From a virus: 64,000 nucleotides of DNA. The position numbers and the translations under genes were made by a program. The notes below the pieces were generated by a model that searched no databases, was not told where the DNA came from, and saw only the letters and a list, made by a program, of their open reading frames with translations. This document shows, piece by piece, positions 49,481 through 57,960 of the stretch. The stretch is from positions 1 to 64,000 of IMG/VR virus record IMGVR_UViG_3300035698_020241. One strand, written 5' to 3'. Each line of letters begins with the position of its first letter. The stretch's first letter is position 1.

Positions 49481-49541
49481 TACCTTCTACTAAACGAACT
49501 GGAAATAATATAAAAATTGTAAACGCCTATTATTATTACGA

Positions 49542-50567
49542 TCACATTGATTCTAATTCTTTTAAAAGGTCCGAATCTAATATATCACCATCATCAGTAT
49601 CCATAGAACTAACCTTTTCTTTTTCAGATTGTTCTAAAGGAGTATCTGTAGATGTATCTGGACTATCCCACTGGGAATCATCTATATCATCTTCGGTTGT
49701 ACTTCCGAGGCCGCCTGTTATTTTAGCTACTCTGTCCTCTTTAGCTTTATTTTTTTTGATATCGTCCTCAACTATCTCATAAACCATTTCGTCTTTGAGA
49801 ACTTTGATTACGAATTCTTCACCCCTATCAAGACTCTTAATATATTCATCAAGTCCAACAGTTGTTTTCATTATCTTATCTATCTCATCATCCGTACCGA
49901 TTGCTGATGAGCGTCTTGCAAATGTTGACTGACTATAATCAGGCCATATGTTGCCTCTTGCATCCTTTTTTGTGGAAAGTACTTTAAGAATGAAATTATA
50001 TCCTTCATCACTTGGATCAAATATTGAATGACCAAGGCCATTTTTTGTATCTGTAATTTCTTCTTTAAGTTTCATTTCAACTTTACCAGGAAACTCATAT
50101 AATCTTACATTTCCAGAAACTTTCTTATCATCCTCAAGTTCTGAATCCCGTGGATCGTCAACAATATAAAAGTTACCAACGAACTTTTCCTTTCTTTTAA
50201 AATTACTAGCCATTGCCTTATCTGCAGCAACACCCATGTATAACTTTGAAGTTGCTGTGCATAATGGACAGAATGCATCAAAATTATGTGTTTTTGGACA
50301 TACTATAAATGCCCATTGCTCACCAGATTTGAACATATGATAGTAATATTTATTATAAAAGTTACCATCCTTATCAGGTATAAATCTACCCTCATAAACT
50401 TTTGCTCTTGAATCTGTTCCCTTTTCAGGGGTTTTCCATACGAACTCTGAGCGTCTTATACCACCGCTTTTTGGCTCGTCTTTCTCATCCGTTTTCTTAC
50501 TTTGGAATTTGTTAAATTTTTCCTTGTTTATCCATTTACTCAATCTTTCTCCTCTTATATCACCCAC
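49542..50567 (-). CDS. gp32: gp32-like single-stranded DNA-binding protein
   Basis: 341 residues. A basic N-terminus precedes the OB-like core: SEFVWKTPEKG, then CPKTHNFDAFCPLC (Cys/His zinc site as in T4 gp32), and KEKFVGNFYIVDDPRD. The C-terminus is very acidic (DDIDDSQWDSPDTSTDT, DDGDILDSDLLKELE), typical of SSB tails that recruit partners. It covers ssDNA in replication and recombination with UvsX. The promoter lies about 80 bp upstream, leaving a leader of about 70 nt where T4-like autoregulation could act. Confidence 0.88.
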   Translation of the reverse strand: MGDIRGERLSKWINKEKFNKFQSKKTDEKDEPKSGGIRRSEFVWKTPEKGTDSRAKVYEGRFIPDKDGNFYNKYYYHMFKSGEQWAFIVCPKTHNFDAFCPLCTATSKLYMGVAADKAMASNFKRKEKFVGNFYIVDDPRDSELEDDKKVSGNVRLYEFPGKVEMKLKEEITDTKNGLGHSIFDPSDEGYNFILKVLSTKKDARGNIWPDYSQSTFARRSSAIGTDDEIDKIMKTTVGLDEYIKSLDRGEEFVIKVLKDEMVYEIVEDDIKKNKAKEDRVAKITGGLGSTTEDDIDDSQWDSPDTSTDTPLEQSEKEKVSSMDTDDGDILDSDLLKELESM

Positions 50568-50643
50568 TGCGGTTGATTAGTTGTAAAGTGATATAATTTT
50601 TATAATTTATTTTTTTATCGTACCGCAGATTTCTTCATATTTT

Positions 50644-50672
50644 ATAATAACATATAAATTATAAAATGTAAA
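50644..50672 (-). promoter_or_regulatory. Sigma70-like promoter for gp32
   Basis: TTTACA (50672-50667), 17 bp ending in TGT, TATTAT (50649-50644). Predicted leader about 70 nt before the gp32 ATG. Confidence 0.75.
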
Positions 50673-50685
50673 CTATTTAAAATAA

Positions 50686-50967
50686 CTATTCACACCACAT
50701 CATATCACGGATATTATCTTTCCAATACTCAAAATCTCCGTCATTATCAAGGCCGTTTATACTGGTTAAGCCTTTATGATGAGCATAACAAAATTTGAAG
50801 ATTTCGTTCTGAGCGTCTGTAATACTTACCAAATGTTCTTCCAAAAGGTCTTCTCTTAAAATATCAACAACAGCCTTTTCAACAAGAAGATCATTTTCTT
50901 CCTTATTTGTTTCAATTGTTAAAACAGCACTACCATCATCATTTTCTTTAATTTCCAAAACTTCCAT
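50686..50967 (-). CDS. Hypothetical protein
   Basis: 93 residues, acidic, beta then helix (DDGSAVLTIETNKEENDLLV, then FKFCYAHHKGLTS). Not recognised. GGAAAG ribosome site. Confidence 0.6.
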   Translation of the reverse strand: MEVLEIKENDDGSAVLTIETNKEENDLLVEKAVVDILREDLLEEHLVSITDAQNEIFKFCYAHHKGLTSINGLDNDGDFEYWKDNIRDMMWCE

Positions 50968-50989
50968 TTTACTTTCCTTTCACAATTTA

Positions 50990-51169
50990 TTATTCATTTA
51001 ATGGTTCTTGTTTACCGTCTGTCTCGTTTAACTTTTTCTTTTTTGTCCACAGGGGGTCGCCCTTCAACTTTTCGTTTTTTAGATAATCCTTCTTTGGGTC
51101 TTTCCATAGTGGATCGCCCTCTATTCTTTTTTCCTTTATAAGGTCTTTTCTTTTTATTACTTTTGCCAT
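50990..51169 (-). CDS. Small basic protein with GDPLW repeats (overlapping frame)
   Basis: 59 residues from ATG 51169, which has AAGGAG five bases upstream. It contains EKRIEGDPLWKDPKKDY and NEKLKGDPLWTKKKK, a direct duplication of about 17 residues. It overlaps most of the gene 51012-51263 in another frame. The good ribosome site and the repeated GDPLW argue that this frame is used. Confidence 0.55.
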   Translation of the reverse strand: MAKVIKRKDLIKEKRIEGDPLWKDPKKDYLKNEKLKGDPLWTKKKKLNETDGKQEPLNE

Positions 51170-51263
51170 ATCTCTCCTTAGTAACCCCTTTATCATCCAT
51201 AAGGTCATTCCATGCATGTTCCATTGCGGTTCGTGGGTTCTTAATCTTAAATAGTTCTTTCAT
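51012..51263 (-). CDS. Small basic protein (overlapping frame)
   Basis: 83 residues. The first 30 (KELFKIKNPRTAMEHAWNDL) look like a real folded segment. The rest is Lys/Arg-rich and lies in the region shared with the overlapping gene. It starts right after the VWA gene stop with AAAGGAAAA upstream. Either both are translated or a frameshift has split one gene. Confidence 0.5.
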   Translation of the reverse strand: MKELFKIKNPRTAMEHAWNDLMDDKGVTKERYGKSNKKKRPYKGKKNRGRSTMERPKEGLSKKRKVEGRPPVDKKEKVKRDRR

Positions 51264-52157
51264 TTATTTTCCTTTCTTTTCAGTTTCTTTCATCATCTTC
51301 AATAGCTTAACCAATTCATCTTGAGCAGGTGCTGTATCTTTAACACTCCAAACAGACTTTTCCTCATCTTTTTCCATTGCTGATTTTACTTTATCTTGTA
51401 TCTCTGCAAGATCGGCCATAATAACTTCAGGAGTTTTTTCTACAACATATTCTTTTTCTCCCTCATCTTCATAGAAACTCTTTACAGACTTAACACCCAT
51501 TTTTCTTGATGTGTAATAATTACTAATTGCAGTATTCATAGTGTGTTTTGCATCATTGACACCTTTAGAGGTAGCGTCAAATGACATAGTATTACCAGCA
51601 CCCATACTGAAACCTGTAACAGCTGTTGCCTCAACATCAATATTAGCTCCCAGAAATGTGAATGTCCAGTTACCTTGTTTCTCAAGTTTCTCAATCTTCT
51701 CTTTTATCATAATACGGCCTGGTTCTCTTTTGAACTCTTGTGATGCATTCTCACCACCATCTGTTATGATTATGAAAAGAACTGAATGATCTTTTGATAG
51801 GTCTTTTATATACTCATTCTTTTCAAATTTAGATATTGTCAATCCTATAGCATCGTATAATGCTGTCAGACCGCCTGTCCAATAACCATTAAGTTCGGCA
51901 ACATTTTCAAGATATGTATCAAGATGTCGTGTTTTTATTTCATTATCAAACTCAACAACCGTTATCAGTGTTTTGATACCCTCTGTCTCTTCCTTTATCT
52001 TTTTAATTTGATCATTGAAATTATCCATTGATTCTTTTCTGATATTTGACATTGAACCACTATGGTCCATAATGAATACAACATGATTTACAGCCTCAGG
52101 TTTTTCACCTGTTATAGCCTCTTCCAATAAATCAAACAAATTTTTTTGTTCTTCCAT
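51264..52157 (-). CDS. VWA-domain protein
   Basis: 297 residues. The metal-ion-dependent adhesion site is complete: IMDHSGSMS (29-37, DxSxS), WTGGLTALYDAI (Thr) and FIIITDGGENAS (Asp). A helical acidic tail follows. VWA proteins mediate metal-dependent protein contacts; in phages their roles are little known. No MoxR-type ATPase partner is seen next to it. It heads a small cluster upstream of gp32. Confidence 0.82.
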   Translation of the reverse strand: MEEQKNLFDLLEEAITGEKPEAVNHVVFIMDHSGSMSNIRKESMDNFNDQIKKIKEETEGIKTLITVVEFDNEIKTRHLDTYLENVAELNGYWTGGLTALYDAIGLTISKFEKNEYIKDLSKDHSVLFIIITDGGENASQEFKREPGRIMIKEKIEKLEKQGNWTFTFLGANIDVEATAVTGFSMGAGNTMSFDATSKGVNDAKHTMNTAISNYYTSRKMGVKSVKSFYEDEGEKEYVVEKTPEVIMADLAEIQDKVKSAMEKDEEKSVWSVKDTAPAQDELVKLLKMMKETEKKGK

Positions 52158-52170
52158 TACAAATTCTCCT

Positions 52171-52704
52171 TTATGATGTTAACATTTCATCTATCTTATC
52201 TATTAAATCGTTATTTATTATATCAGGTAAATTATCAAATGATTTTACAAATTCTATATCAGGTAAATCATCAAAATCTTCGGATATTTCACCAGCTAAT
52301 TCTTTAAATGGTATCTTCATACCTCTACCAACTTCTGCCTTTATATCTACAAGTATTTCACCATCATATTCTCTAAAGTCAGGTGTTCCTTTTAATAATG
52401 TTTTAGCCCAATTTATAATAAATTTTCTATTTTTTGGATTCAGAATATATGTGTTTATTGACCAAAAATTATCACCGTATCTTCTTATTCTAATCCAACC
52501 ACGATTAACTAACATTAAAATTATAGATTCTCTTGCTTTTCCTTCTTGACCCATTCTTTCATTATACTTCTCATATTGATCTTTTATAAACTCTTTTGAA
52601 ATACCAAACTTATTGGGATTTCTAATAATTGCTGTTATGTGGTTAGACACATAAACAACCTTACCTTTTGGACTTATGAAATATGCAGGACTAAATCCAG
52701 CCAT
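52171..52704 (-). CDS. Conserved phage protein of unknown function
   Basis: 177 residues. SPAYFISPKGKVVYVSNHIT, then RNPNKFGISKEFI, then EGKARESIILMLVNRGWIRI is a pattern I recognise from hypothetical proteins of large myoviruses. The acidic C-terminus has a duplicated DDLPDIEFVKSFDNLPDI. Function unknown. Confidence 0.65.
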   Translation of the reverse strand: MAGFSPAYFISPKGKVVYVSNHITAIIRNPNKFGISKEFIKDQYEKYNERMGQEGKARESIILMLVNRGWIRIRRYGDNFWSINTYILNPKNRKFIINWAKTLLKGTPDFREYDGEILVDIKAEVGRGMKIPFKELAGEISEDFDDLPDIEFVKSFDNLPDIINNDLIDKIDEMLTS

Positions 52705-52714
52705 ATTGCCTCCC

Positions 52715-53398
52715 TTAATATAATAAATTCATCGCCTTATAGAGTTTATTAGATGAGTTGGAGGGGTTAGGAATTGATATACCTTCAAGTATAATATTGA
52801 TAATTCTTCCTTTATTTCTCGTTTTCTTTAACTCTGTAAAACCTTGTAACCCTATAATTCTATTAAATCCATAATCTATAGATTTACCTGATATTGCTCC
52901 AAAATCTTCCCATTTCTTACCATTTTTACCAAATAATCCAAAATCTTTACCTATTCTAGCGACTATAGCATCTTGTTTATACTTTCTTGCCATTTCAAGT
53001 GTAACATCAAAAAATTTTGGATTTTTTTGATCGTTTAATATAAGCCATGATTCTTCAAGTGTGTCTTGTATCTTACCATCATATTCAGAACATTTATCAA
53101 TTGTTATATTATCAGGTAATTCAACACTACATTCTTTCCAATGACCAACTAATCTATACGCGCCATATGCTTTTATATTTCCAAGTTTCTGTCTTAATGA
53201 TTTTATTAGAGAATTATTATTTTGTTGATTCTGTTTATATGTATTATTCTTTCTAAATGCAGTAATCATCACAAAATCATCATCACCTTTAAGTTTTGAT
53301 AGTATTCTGCTTAAAGACGCTCCTGATTCTAATAATGTTCTTTCTTCAATTTCATTATCTTGTTTATATATTAATTCTAAATAATTTTTAAATTTCAC
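52715..53398 (-). CDS. DUF3293-like protein
   Basis: 227 residues. DDFVMITAFRKNNTYKQN, then NNSLIKSLRQKLGNIKAYGA, and AIVARIGKDFGLFGKNGK follow the layout of DUF3293 ('ITA...N...L...L', then a fold around 'G-x-x-F-x-Q-x-A'). Its function is unknown. The call is tentative. It overlaps the gene upstream by one base. Confidence 0.55.
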   Translation of the reverse strand: MKFKNYLELIYKQDNEIEERTLLESGASLSRILSKLKGDDDFVMITAFRKNNTYKQNQQNNNSLIKSLRQKLGNIKAYGAYRLVGHWKECSVELPDNITIDKCSEYDGKIQDTLEESWLILNDQKNPKFFDVTLEMARKYKQDAIVARIGKDFGLFGKNGKKWEDFGAISGKSIDYGFNRIIGLQGFTELKKTRNKGRIINIILEGISIPNPSNSSNKLYKAMNLLY

Positions 53399-54003
53399 TA
53401 TAGTTTATCCTTTAACTTTTTTAAAAAATTCTCTGAACCTTTTAAACTTAATATTATATCTCTATATTGTTCAATAATATATGGCACTTGTACTCTCTCA
53501 TCATCCGTTAAGTTTAACATTTTCATATGTATCAACCAGACAATAAAATACTTATCAACTTTATTATTAAGATAATGATAAACAACAAGTTTCAATTCAT
53601 CTTTTTCTATCATACAATAACGACTAACAGAGGATATGGTTTTCTCCTTCATGTATAGTTTTACAAACTTTAAGGAATTGATTATTCCTTCTTTAGTCAT
53701 TCGTATATCTCTTTTTATATGTTTATCGTGTTGTATATATAAGTTTATTATTCTTTGATCAAAAAATTGAACATATGTAAATGATTTAAGTATTTCAAAT
53801 CCACATTGCATGAATCTATATACATCTATTTTATTCCATTTTGTGTTGAAATATTTGGAAGCAAGTGTCAACGCCTCTCTATTCTTATCTGACATTTTCT
53901 TTTGAAAATGGTCGTCCCAGTTCTTTGGCATTCTATAAGGTCTATTCTTAGACTCTGCCTGGGCCCGTCTAAATCCAAAATATATATCATATTCAGTTAT
54001 CAT
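53398..54003 (-). CDS. Hypothetical helical protein, apparently leaderless
   Basis: 201 residues from ATG 54003. YFGFRRAQAESKNRPYRMP, then HFQKKMSDKNREALTLASKY; the rest is all-helical. The size and the location near gp32 recall the T4 gp59 helicase loader, but sequence similarity is too weak to claim it. The promoter -10 box ends seven bases before the ATG, so the mRNA would begin at or next to the AUG. A start further downstream is the alternative. Confidence 0.55.
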   Translation of the reverse strand: MITEYDIYFGFRRAQAESKNRPYRMPKNWDDHFQKKMSDKNREALTLASKYFNTKWNKIDVYRFMQCGFEILKSFTYVQFFDQRIINLYIQHDKHIKRDIRMTKEGIINSLKFVKLYMKEKTISSVSRYCMIEKDELKLVVYHYLNNKVDKYFIVWLIHMKMLNLTDDERVQVPYIIEQYRDIILSLKGSENFLKKLKDKL

Positions 54004-54009
54004 ATTATA

Positions 54010-54038
54010 ATTATACACCAAAATTTAGTATTTGTAAA
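54010..54038 (-). promoter_or_regulatory. Sigma70-like promoter, probably leaderless start
   Basis: TTTACA (54038-54033), 17 bp, TATAAT (54015-54010). The ATG at 54003-54001 coincides with the expected transcription start. Confidence 0.75.
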
Positions 54039-54064
54039 CAAATTCAGTTATAGTAATATTATTA

Positions 54065-54304
54065 CTATGCTACTTCATCAGGAGGTATAGTTGATCCGCC
54101 TTTTTCTACATCTACACACCAAACTCCATTTTTATTTTCATAAGCATTTGAGTCACATGTAAAAATAGTTTCACAATGTCCATTTTTCACAGGGTCATCA
54201 TTAGGTTCAAACATTTTAAATATATCACCTTTTCGTAAAAAGGACATGCTTGTACTTTCCCATTTATCTCCGACTTTTTTAAAAACCTTTCTTTTGAGAT
54301 TCAT
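54065..54304 (-). CDS. Hypothetical protein
   Basis: 79 residues, KRKVFKKVGDKWESTSMSFL then GDIFKMFEPND, beta-rich, small barrel-like. I see no catalytic motif. Overlaps the upstream Cys-containing gene by 26 bp. Confidence 0.58.
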   Translation of the reverse strand: MNLKRKVFKKVGDKWESTSMSFLRKGDIFKMFEPNDDPVKNGHCETIFTCDSNAYENKNGVWCVDVEKGGSTIPPDEVA

Positions 54305-54557
54305 AAAATTTCTCCTTTATTCTTATTGCTTCTGTGCAGATATCACAAAAATATCTAACTGAATAAGGTCTTTTACAATAAATACGACTTATTATTAATA
54401 ATCCTTTGTTAGTAACAAACTTATTAGTTTCTACTTTGTTAAGTTTTGTATTACCTACTACTCCATTGGTTTTTGAACTTATATAAAATTTAACATCATT
54501 CATCTTATATGAATGAAACTGACATAAAGGATTAGCACAAAACTCTTTTTGTATCAT
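54279..54557 (-). CDS. Small zinc-finger-like protein
   Basis: 92 residues from ATG 54557 (TAATG overlap with the glycosyltransferase stop); the longer open frame upstream is not used. CANPLCQFHSYK near the start and YFCDICTEAI near the end give four Cys for zinc. Unknown role. Confidence 0.58.
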   Translation of the reverse strand: MIQKEFCANPLCQFHSYKMNDVKFYISSKTNGVVGNTKLNKVETNKFVTNKGLLIISRIYCKRPYSVRYFCDICTEAIRIKEKFYESQKKGF

Positions 54558-55678
54558 TATTTTCCGTTCTTTTTTGGTAATCTTTTTCCAAAAAGTTTCA
54601 AGTATGTATTTAAATATCGTTTCAAATTGTTTCCTTCTTCCCACCATAATTGTGTTCCTACAGCCTCCCTATCTTTCTTATATGTTTTAGCTCTTTGATC
54701 TATATCACCTGCAAGAAGTTCAATATGACTTATCATTTCTTCATCAGTTTTAGCTCTTAACTTTGTGTTTTTATAAGGGTATACATCACTGAATACACCT
54801 GGCGCTCCACATGCAGAGAATTCTAACATCTTAATATTACTCTTACAACTATTGAATACACTATCTTCCAATGGAGCTATACATATATCAGGCTCTATTG
54901 ATTTCATAACATGTGGATAATTAAATACTGATGCCCATGGTACGAATGTTATTTTATTCTTTATATTATTGAGTTCCTCAGGCATAGCACCCATAAACAC
55001 CCAATCATATTTATCCGTTGTTTTTCTTATGAAGTTTAATAATCCGTTACTAAAGTCTCCACCTTTTATACCTTTTTTTACCATCTTTTTCAAAGCAAAA
55101 TGATTCTGTGAACCTCCCCAAAAAATACGAGGCCTTCTTTCTCTTGGTTCATTATGATGTTTAGGATATATATCACCCCAAATAAATTTTGGAAGATGAT
55201 TTGGTATAACCTCTATTCTTTTATTATATTCTGAATATATTTTCTTTAGTGGCTCTGTGGAACATATCATACCATCAGCCCACGACATCATTCTTTTAAC
55301 ATTTTCTTCATTCTTAACATAATAATCACTGGCAAAATTCCATGAAGGTATGCCAAGTAATAGATCATCAATTTCATATATTACAGGTATTTTTATTTTT
55401 TTCTGGATTTTTTCTTTATAATGTGCAAAGATTTTAACATGTTCGGATGTTGACGCTCTTTGGAATTGAACATATGATATATTTTTATAAAAGCCTATAT
55501 CAGATGCATAATGACCAATCATTTCTGTGCTCGCTTGAACACCATTCTCACGATAATGATTTAATAATAAATACGGGTAAATCATACGGATTGTACCACA
55601 TCCTTGAGTATCTCCTAGGTAACCTAGGAATGATAATCTGGTAGGTGTCTTAATTACTTCTAATTTCTTTATACTCAT
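54557..55678 (-). CDS. Glycosyltransferase (GT4-like, GT-B)
   Basis: 373 residues. IPVIYEIDDLLLGIPSW, then ADGMICSTEPLKKIYSEYN, IEVIPNHLPKFIWGD, and IKMLEFSACGAPGVFSDVYP (donor-site E-x-x-A-x-G-x-P) are the usual GT4 elements. It lies away from the glycan island, among replication-associated genes. Confidence 0.75.
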   Translation of the reverse strand: MSIKKLEVIKTPTRLSFLGYLGDTQGCGTIRMIYPYLLLNHYRENGVQASTEMIGHYASDIGFYKNISYVQFQRASTSEHVKIFAHYKEKIQKKIKIPVIYEIDDLLLGIPSWNFASDYYVKNEENVKRMMSWADGMICSTEPLKKIYSEYNKRIEVIPNHLPKFIWGDIYPKHHNEPRERRPRIFWGGSQNHFALKKMVKKGIKGGDFSNGLLNFIRKTTDKYDWVFMGAMPEELNNIKNKITFVPWASVFNYPHVMKSIEPDICIAPLEDSVFNSCKSNIKMLEFSACGAPGVFSDVYPYKNTKLRAKTDEEMISHIELLAGDIDQRAKTYKKDREAVGTQLWWEEGNNLKRYLNTYLKLFGKRLPKKNGK

Positions 55679-55681
55679 ATT

Positions 55682-55915
55682 TCACAGTTTCTCCTCTACA
55701 AAATGTATGGACATTATATCATCAAAACTAATATCCTGTTCTAATATATTATCTATAATATTATTGAATATCATTGACAATACTTCTTTCTCCATTGATT
55801 TACCAAAAAGTTTATACATTTTTGATTCATCTGTTTTCTTGAAGGTGGTGTATAATTTAACACTACTACCATCCTTCATATTTACTTCAACACATTTTTC
55901 TTTAACTTCTGACAT
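55682..55915 (-). CDS. Hypothetical acidic protein
   Basis: 77 residues from ATG 55915, with TTAGGAGAT just upstream; the longer frame from 55951 overlaps the previous gene. VEVNMKDGSSVKLYTTFKK then helical LSMIFNNIIDNILEQDIS. Unknown. Confidence 0.58.
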   Translation of the reverse strand: MSEVKEKCVEVNMKDGSSVKLYTTFKKTDESKMYKLFGKSMEKEVLSMIFNNIIDNILEQDISFDDIMSIHFVEEKL

Positions 55916-55931
55916 CTTATCTCCTAAATAG

Positions 55932-56432
55932 TTACTTGTATAACTCCTCAAGTACTTTTTCTATACCTAATTTTTCCATTTTCTTTCTGATAAACTCCAT
56001 TACAGTTGGAGCAACTGGTTTTACTCTCAAATACATACCAATCTCTCGGCAGGTTTTATCCTCTTTTTTATTGTTACATGGTTTACATGCAGCAACACAA
56101 TTCTCAAAAGTAGATTTACCTCCCTTAGCTTTTGGTATTATATGATCTATAGTCAACTTTGAAGGCTTTGCTCCACAGTATGCGCAAGTAAGTCCGTCTC
56201 TTATTATAACAGCTCTTTTACTGAACGGTACTTTGCTTCTATAAAGAGTTCTAATAAGTTTAACAAGTTTCATTACTAAAGGTATTTGATAAACAGATGT
56301 AATAGTATTCATTACATCTTTAGAATATTTCAATACTTCTACTTTACCTTTAGCCACCATCTTAAATGCCTTTTTGATACTAACAACATTTAAAAATGTA
56401 TGATCAGAATTTAGAATTATACAATTAGTCAT
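55932..56432 (-). CDS. HNH endonuclease
   Basis: 166 residues. The C-terminal half carries CAYCGAKPSKLTIDHIIPKA, then FENCVAACKPCNNKK, a full zinc-bound HNH site. The N-terminal half (LNSDHTFLNVVSIKKAFKM) matches the common bacterial/phage HNH subfamily. It has no repeats of homing-enzyme type, so it could be a packaging or defence-related nuclease or a simple mobile HNH. Confidence 0.83.
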   Translation of the reverse strand: MTNCIILNSDHTFLNVVSIKKAFKMVAKGKVEVLKYSKDVMNTITSVYQIPLVMKLVKLIRTLYRSKVPFSKRAVIIRDGLTCAYCGAKPSKLTIDHIIPKAKGGKSTFENCVAACKPCNNKKEDKTCREIGMYLRVKPVAPTVMEFIRKKMEKLGIEKVLEELYK

Positions 56433-56433
56433 G

Positions 56434-56718
56434 CTATCTCCTTTCAGATTTTAAATCAATTACTCCTGCATCCATAATCCTTTTTGCTATGGTTGGTTTA
56501 TCTGCAAGCATTCTAAGGAACTTTCTATAATCCTCTGATGCCTCTGTTTTTGTATATCTTGTTTCTATACCCAATTTTTCAACTGTGATATAATCTTGTC
56601 CTATTTTACAAAAAACACATTCTTTATCGTCTTCTTTCCCTGGTGATACTATTTGTCCTGGTATTACCCACATGAAATCAGGTACAAAAAAGTGTTTACA
56701 TTTTACACATTGTGACAT
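56434..56718 (-). CDS. Small protein with four Cys, unknown
   Basis: 94 residues. SQCVKCKHFF at the start and ECVFCKIGQ later form two CxxC pairs; the C-terminal half is helical (YRKFLRMLADKPTIAKRI). This type occurs in several phages, but I cannot name the family. Confidence 0.6.
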   Translation of the reverse strand: MSQCVKCKHFFVPDFMWVIPGQIVSPGKEDDKECVFCKIGQDYITVEKLGIETRYTKTEASEDYRKFLRMLADKPTIAKRIMDAGVIDLKSERR

Positions 56719-56727
56719 TACTCCTCC

Positions 56728-57135
56728 TTATAACAGAGTTAAATCTCCTGTTATAACATCTATTTTTTTATTATTTCCTGGTCCCACAGCCAAGCATGTA
56801 ATGGTAGGCACACCTTTAAACTCTGTAAGTCCTGCATCTTTTATAAGTGCATGCGGCACTTCATGAAATAAACATTCATCCCTAAGTGTGAGTAATTCCA
56901 ACTCACTTTTCACATATACAACTATCTTTGTATATCTATCTCTTAACCATAACCTCATTGGATCATCATAATCCATTGTAAGTTTCAAATGCATTTGGCC
57001 TTCAAAATTTGAACATCGCATTCTATCAAGCATAACCCTCATAGAGGCATGTGCCACTTGAGCACACATTTTACCTTTCCTCATATTAAGGTCCTTTCTT
57101 ACAACTATAACTTGTTTTACATTGCCATCTTCCAT
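56728..57135 (-). CDS. pth2: Peptidyl-tRNA hydrolase, Pth2 type
   Basis: 135 residues. VKQVIVVRKDLNMRKGKMCA, then QVAHASMR, KIVVYVKSELELLTLRDE, and HALIKDAGLTEFKGVPT with TCLAVGPGN follow the archaeal/eukaryotic Pth2 family along its length. The enzyme frees tRNA from peptidyl-tRNA that drops off ribosomes. With phage tRNAs and an RNA ligase in the same arm it may help keep the tRNA pool working in infected cells. Confidence 0.87.
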   Translation of the reverse strand: MEDGNVKQVIVVRKDLNMRKGKMCAQVAHASMRVMLDRMRCSNFEGQMHLKLTMDYDDPMRLWLRDRYTKIVVYVKSELELLTLRDECLFHEVPHALIKDAGLTEFKGVPTITCLAVGPGNNKKIDVITGDLTLL

Positions 57136-57171
57136 ATTTATCCTTTTTTACCAATTATAAATACTATAAAA

Positions 57172-57960
57172 TTAAGTATCTAATATCACCATAAGTTGTT
57201 CGTATGATATAATATCAATACCATATTTCCTCGCCTTTTTGGACTTACCACTCTGACTATCAGGATCATCAGTTACCAACATATTAACATCTTTACTTAT
57301 ACCCTTTACGGTTCCACCAAGAGATTCTATTTTCTTTTTAATAGCAGGTCTACTCATGTTTCCCTTACCTGTAAGAGTGAATTTCTTACCCTGTAATTTC
57401 TGTCCTACCTCAAACTTCAAACCTTGTTCAAGAAGAAATGTATATAATGGATAAAATTTACCACGATTTATAACAATGGATTCTGCTATAACCTCACCTA
57501 TACCATCTATATCCTCAAAGAAATCTTCATCATCTGAGAAAAATTGTAACATCATATCTTTAGGTGATATATCAGAATATGTATCACATATTGACTTACC
57601 AACCGATCTACCAACATTAGGCATTCCAAATGCTGATATCAGTTTATTTGGAGTAGTTCGTAATGTTCCTTGAATCTCATTAACGATCTGTTCTCCTCGT
57701 TTCATTCCGAAACCTTCTATCGTTGCAATTTCAAACTCATCAATCTCATACGCTTTCTGTATAGTGTTAATATTTAATTTCTTGAGGGTTTTTTCAGTTA
57801 TATACTCTGCTCCAAGGCGTACCAAAAAGTGTTCAACTTCTTTATAGGCTTTAGCAAGACAATCTACATTATTACATACCATATCAACACCTCTTGGAAC
57901 AGCACGGCCTCCACATGATGGACAAAATTCCGGAACATAATTAAAACCATTCATTTTCAT
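57172..57960 (-). CDS. ligA-C: NAD-dependent DNA ligase, C-terminal piece (Zn finger, HhH, BRCT)
   Basis: 262 residues. FCPSCGGRAVPRG and CNNVDCLAK form the four-Cys zinc finger. The helix-hairpin-helix set follows (IATIEGFGMKRGEQIV, ISAFGMPNVGRSVGKS, DIDGIGEVIAESI). The BRCT domain is LQGKKFTLTGKGNMSRPAIK to the end. It has everything of LigA after the OB fold and nothing before it. The ATG at 57960 has GAAAGGAT upstream and overlaps the stop of the GIY-YIG remnant (ATGA). It should act with ligA-N. Confidence 0.88.
   Translation of the reverse strand: MKMNGFNYVPEFCPSCGGRAVPRGVDMVCNNVDCLAKAYKEVEHFLVRLGAEYITEKTLKKLNINTIQKAYEIDEFEIATIEGFGMKRGEQIVNEIQGTLRTTPNKLISAFGMPNVGRSVGKSICDTYSDISPKDMMLQFFSDDEDFFEDIDGIGEVIAESIVINRGKFYPLYTFLLEQGLKFEVGQKLQGKKFTLTGKGNMSRPAIKKKIESLGGTVKGISKDVNMLVTDDPDSQSGKSKKARKYGIDIISYEQLMVILDT

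Noticed and set aside
49495-49523. Additional TTTACA promoter upstream of the GIY-YIG gene
   Set aside because: The -35-like box is present (49523-49518), but no -10-like box is found at 17 bp; AGTTCG is there instead.
53398-54003. Firm assignment as T4 gp59 helicase loader
   Set aside because: Size, helical content and location fit, but no diagnostic motif could be matched by eye.
55932-56432. HNH gene counted as a homing endonuclease
   Set aside because: It lacks the zinc-ribbon or NUMOD repeats of the other mobile nucleases and belongs to a widespread stand-alone HNH subfamily.
57136-57171. TATAAATA on the plus strand near 57154 as a late promoter
   Set aside because: It points rightward, against the coding direction of all neighbouring genes, and no rightward gene follows.
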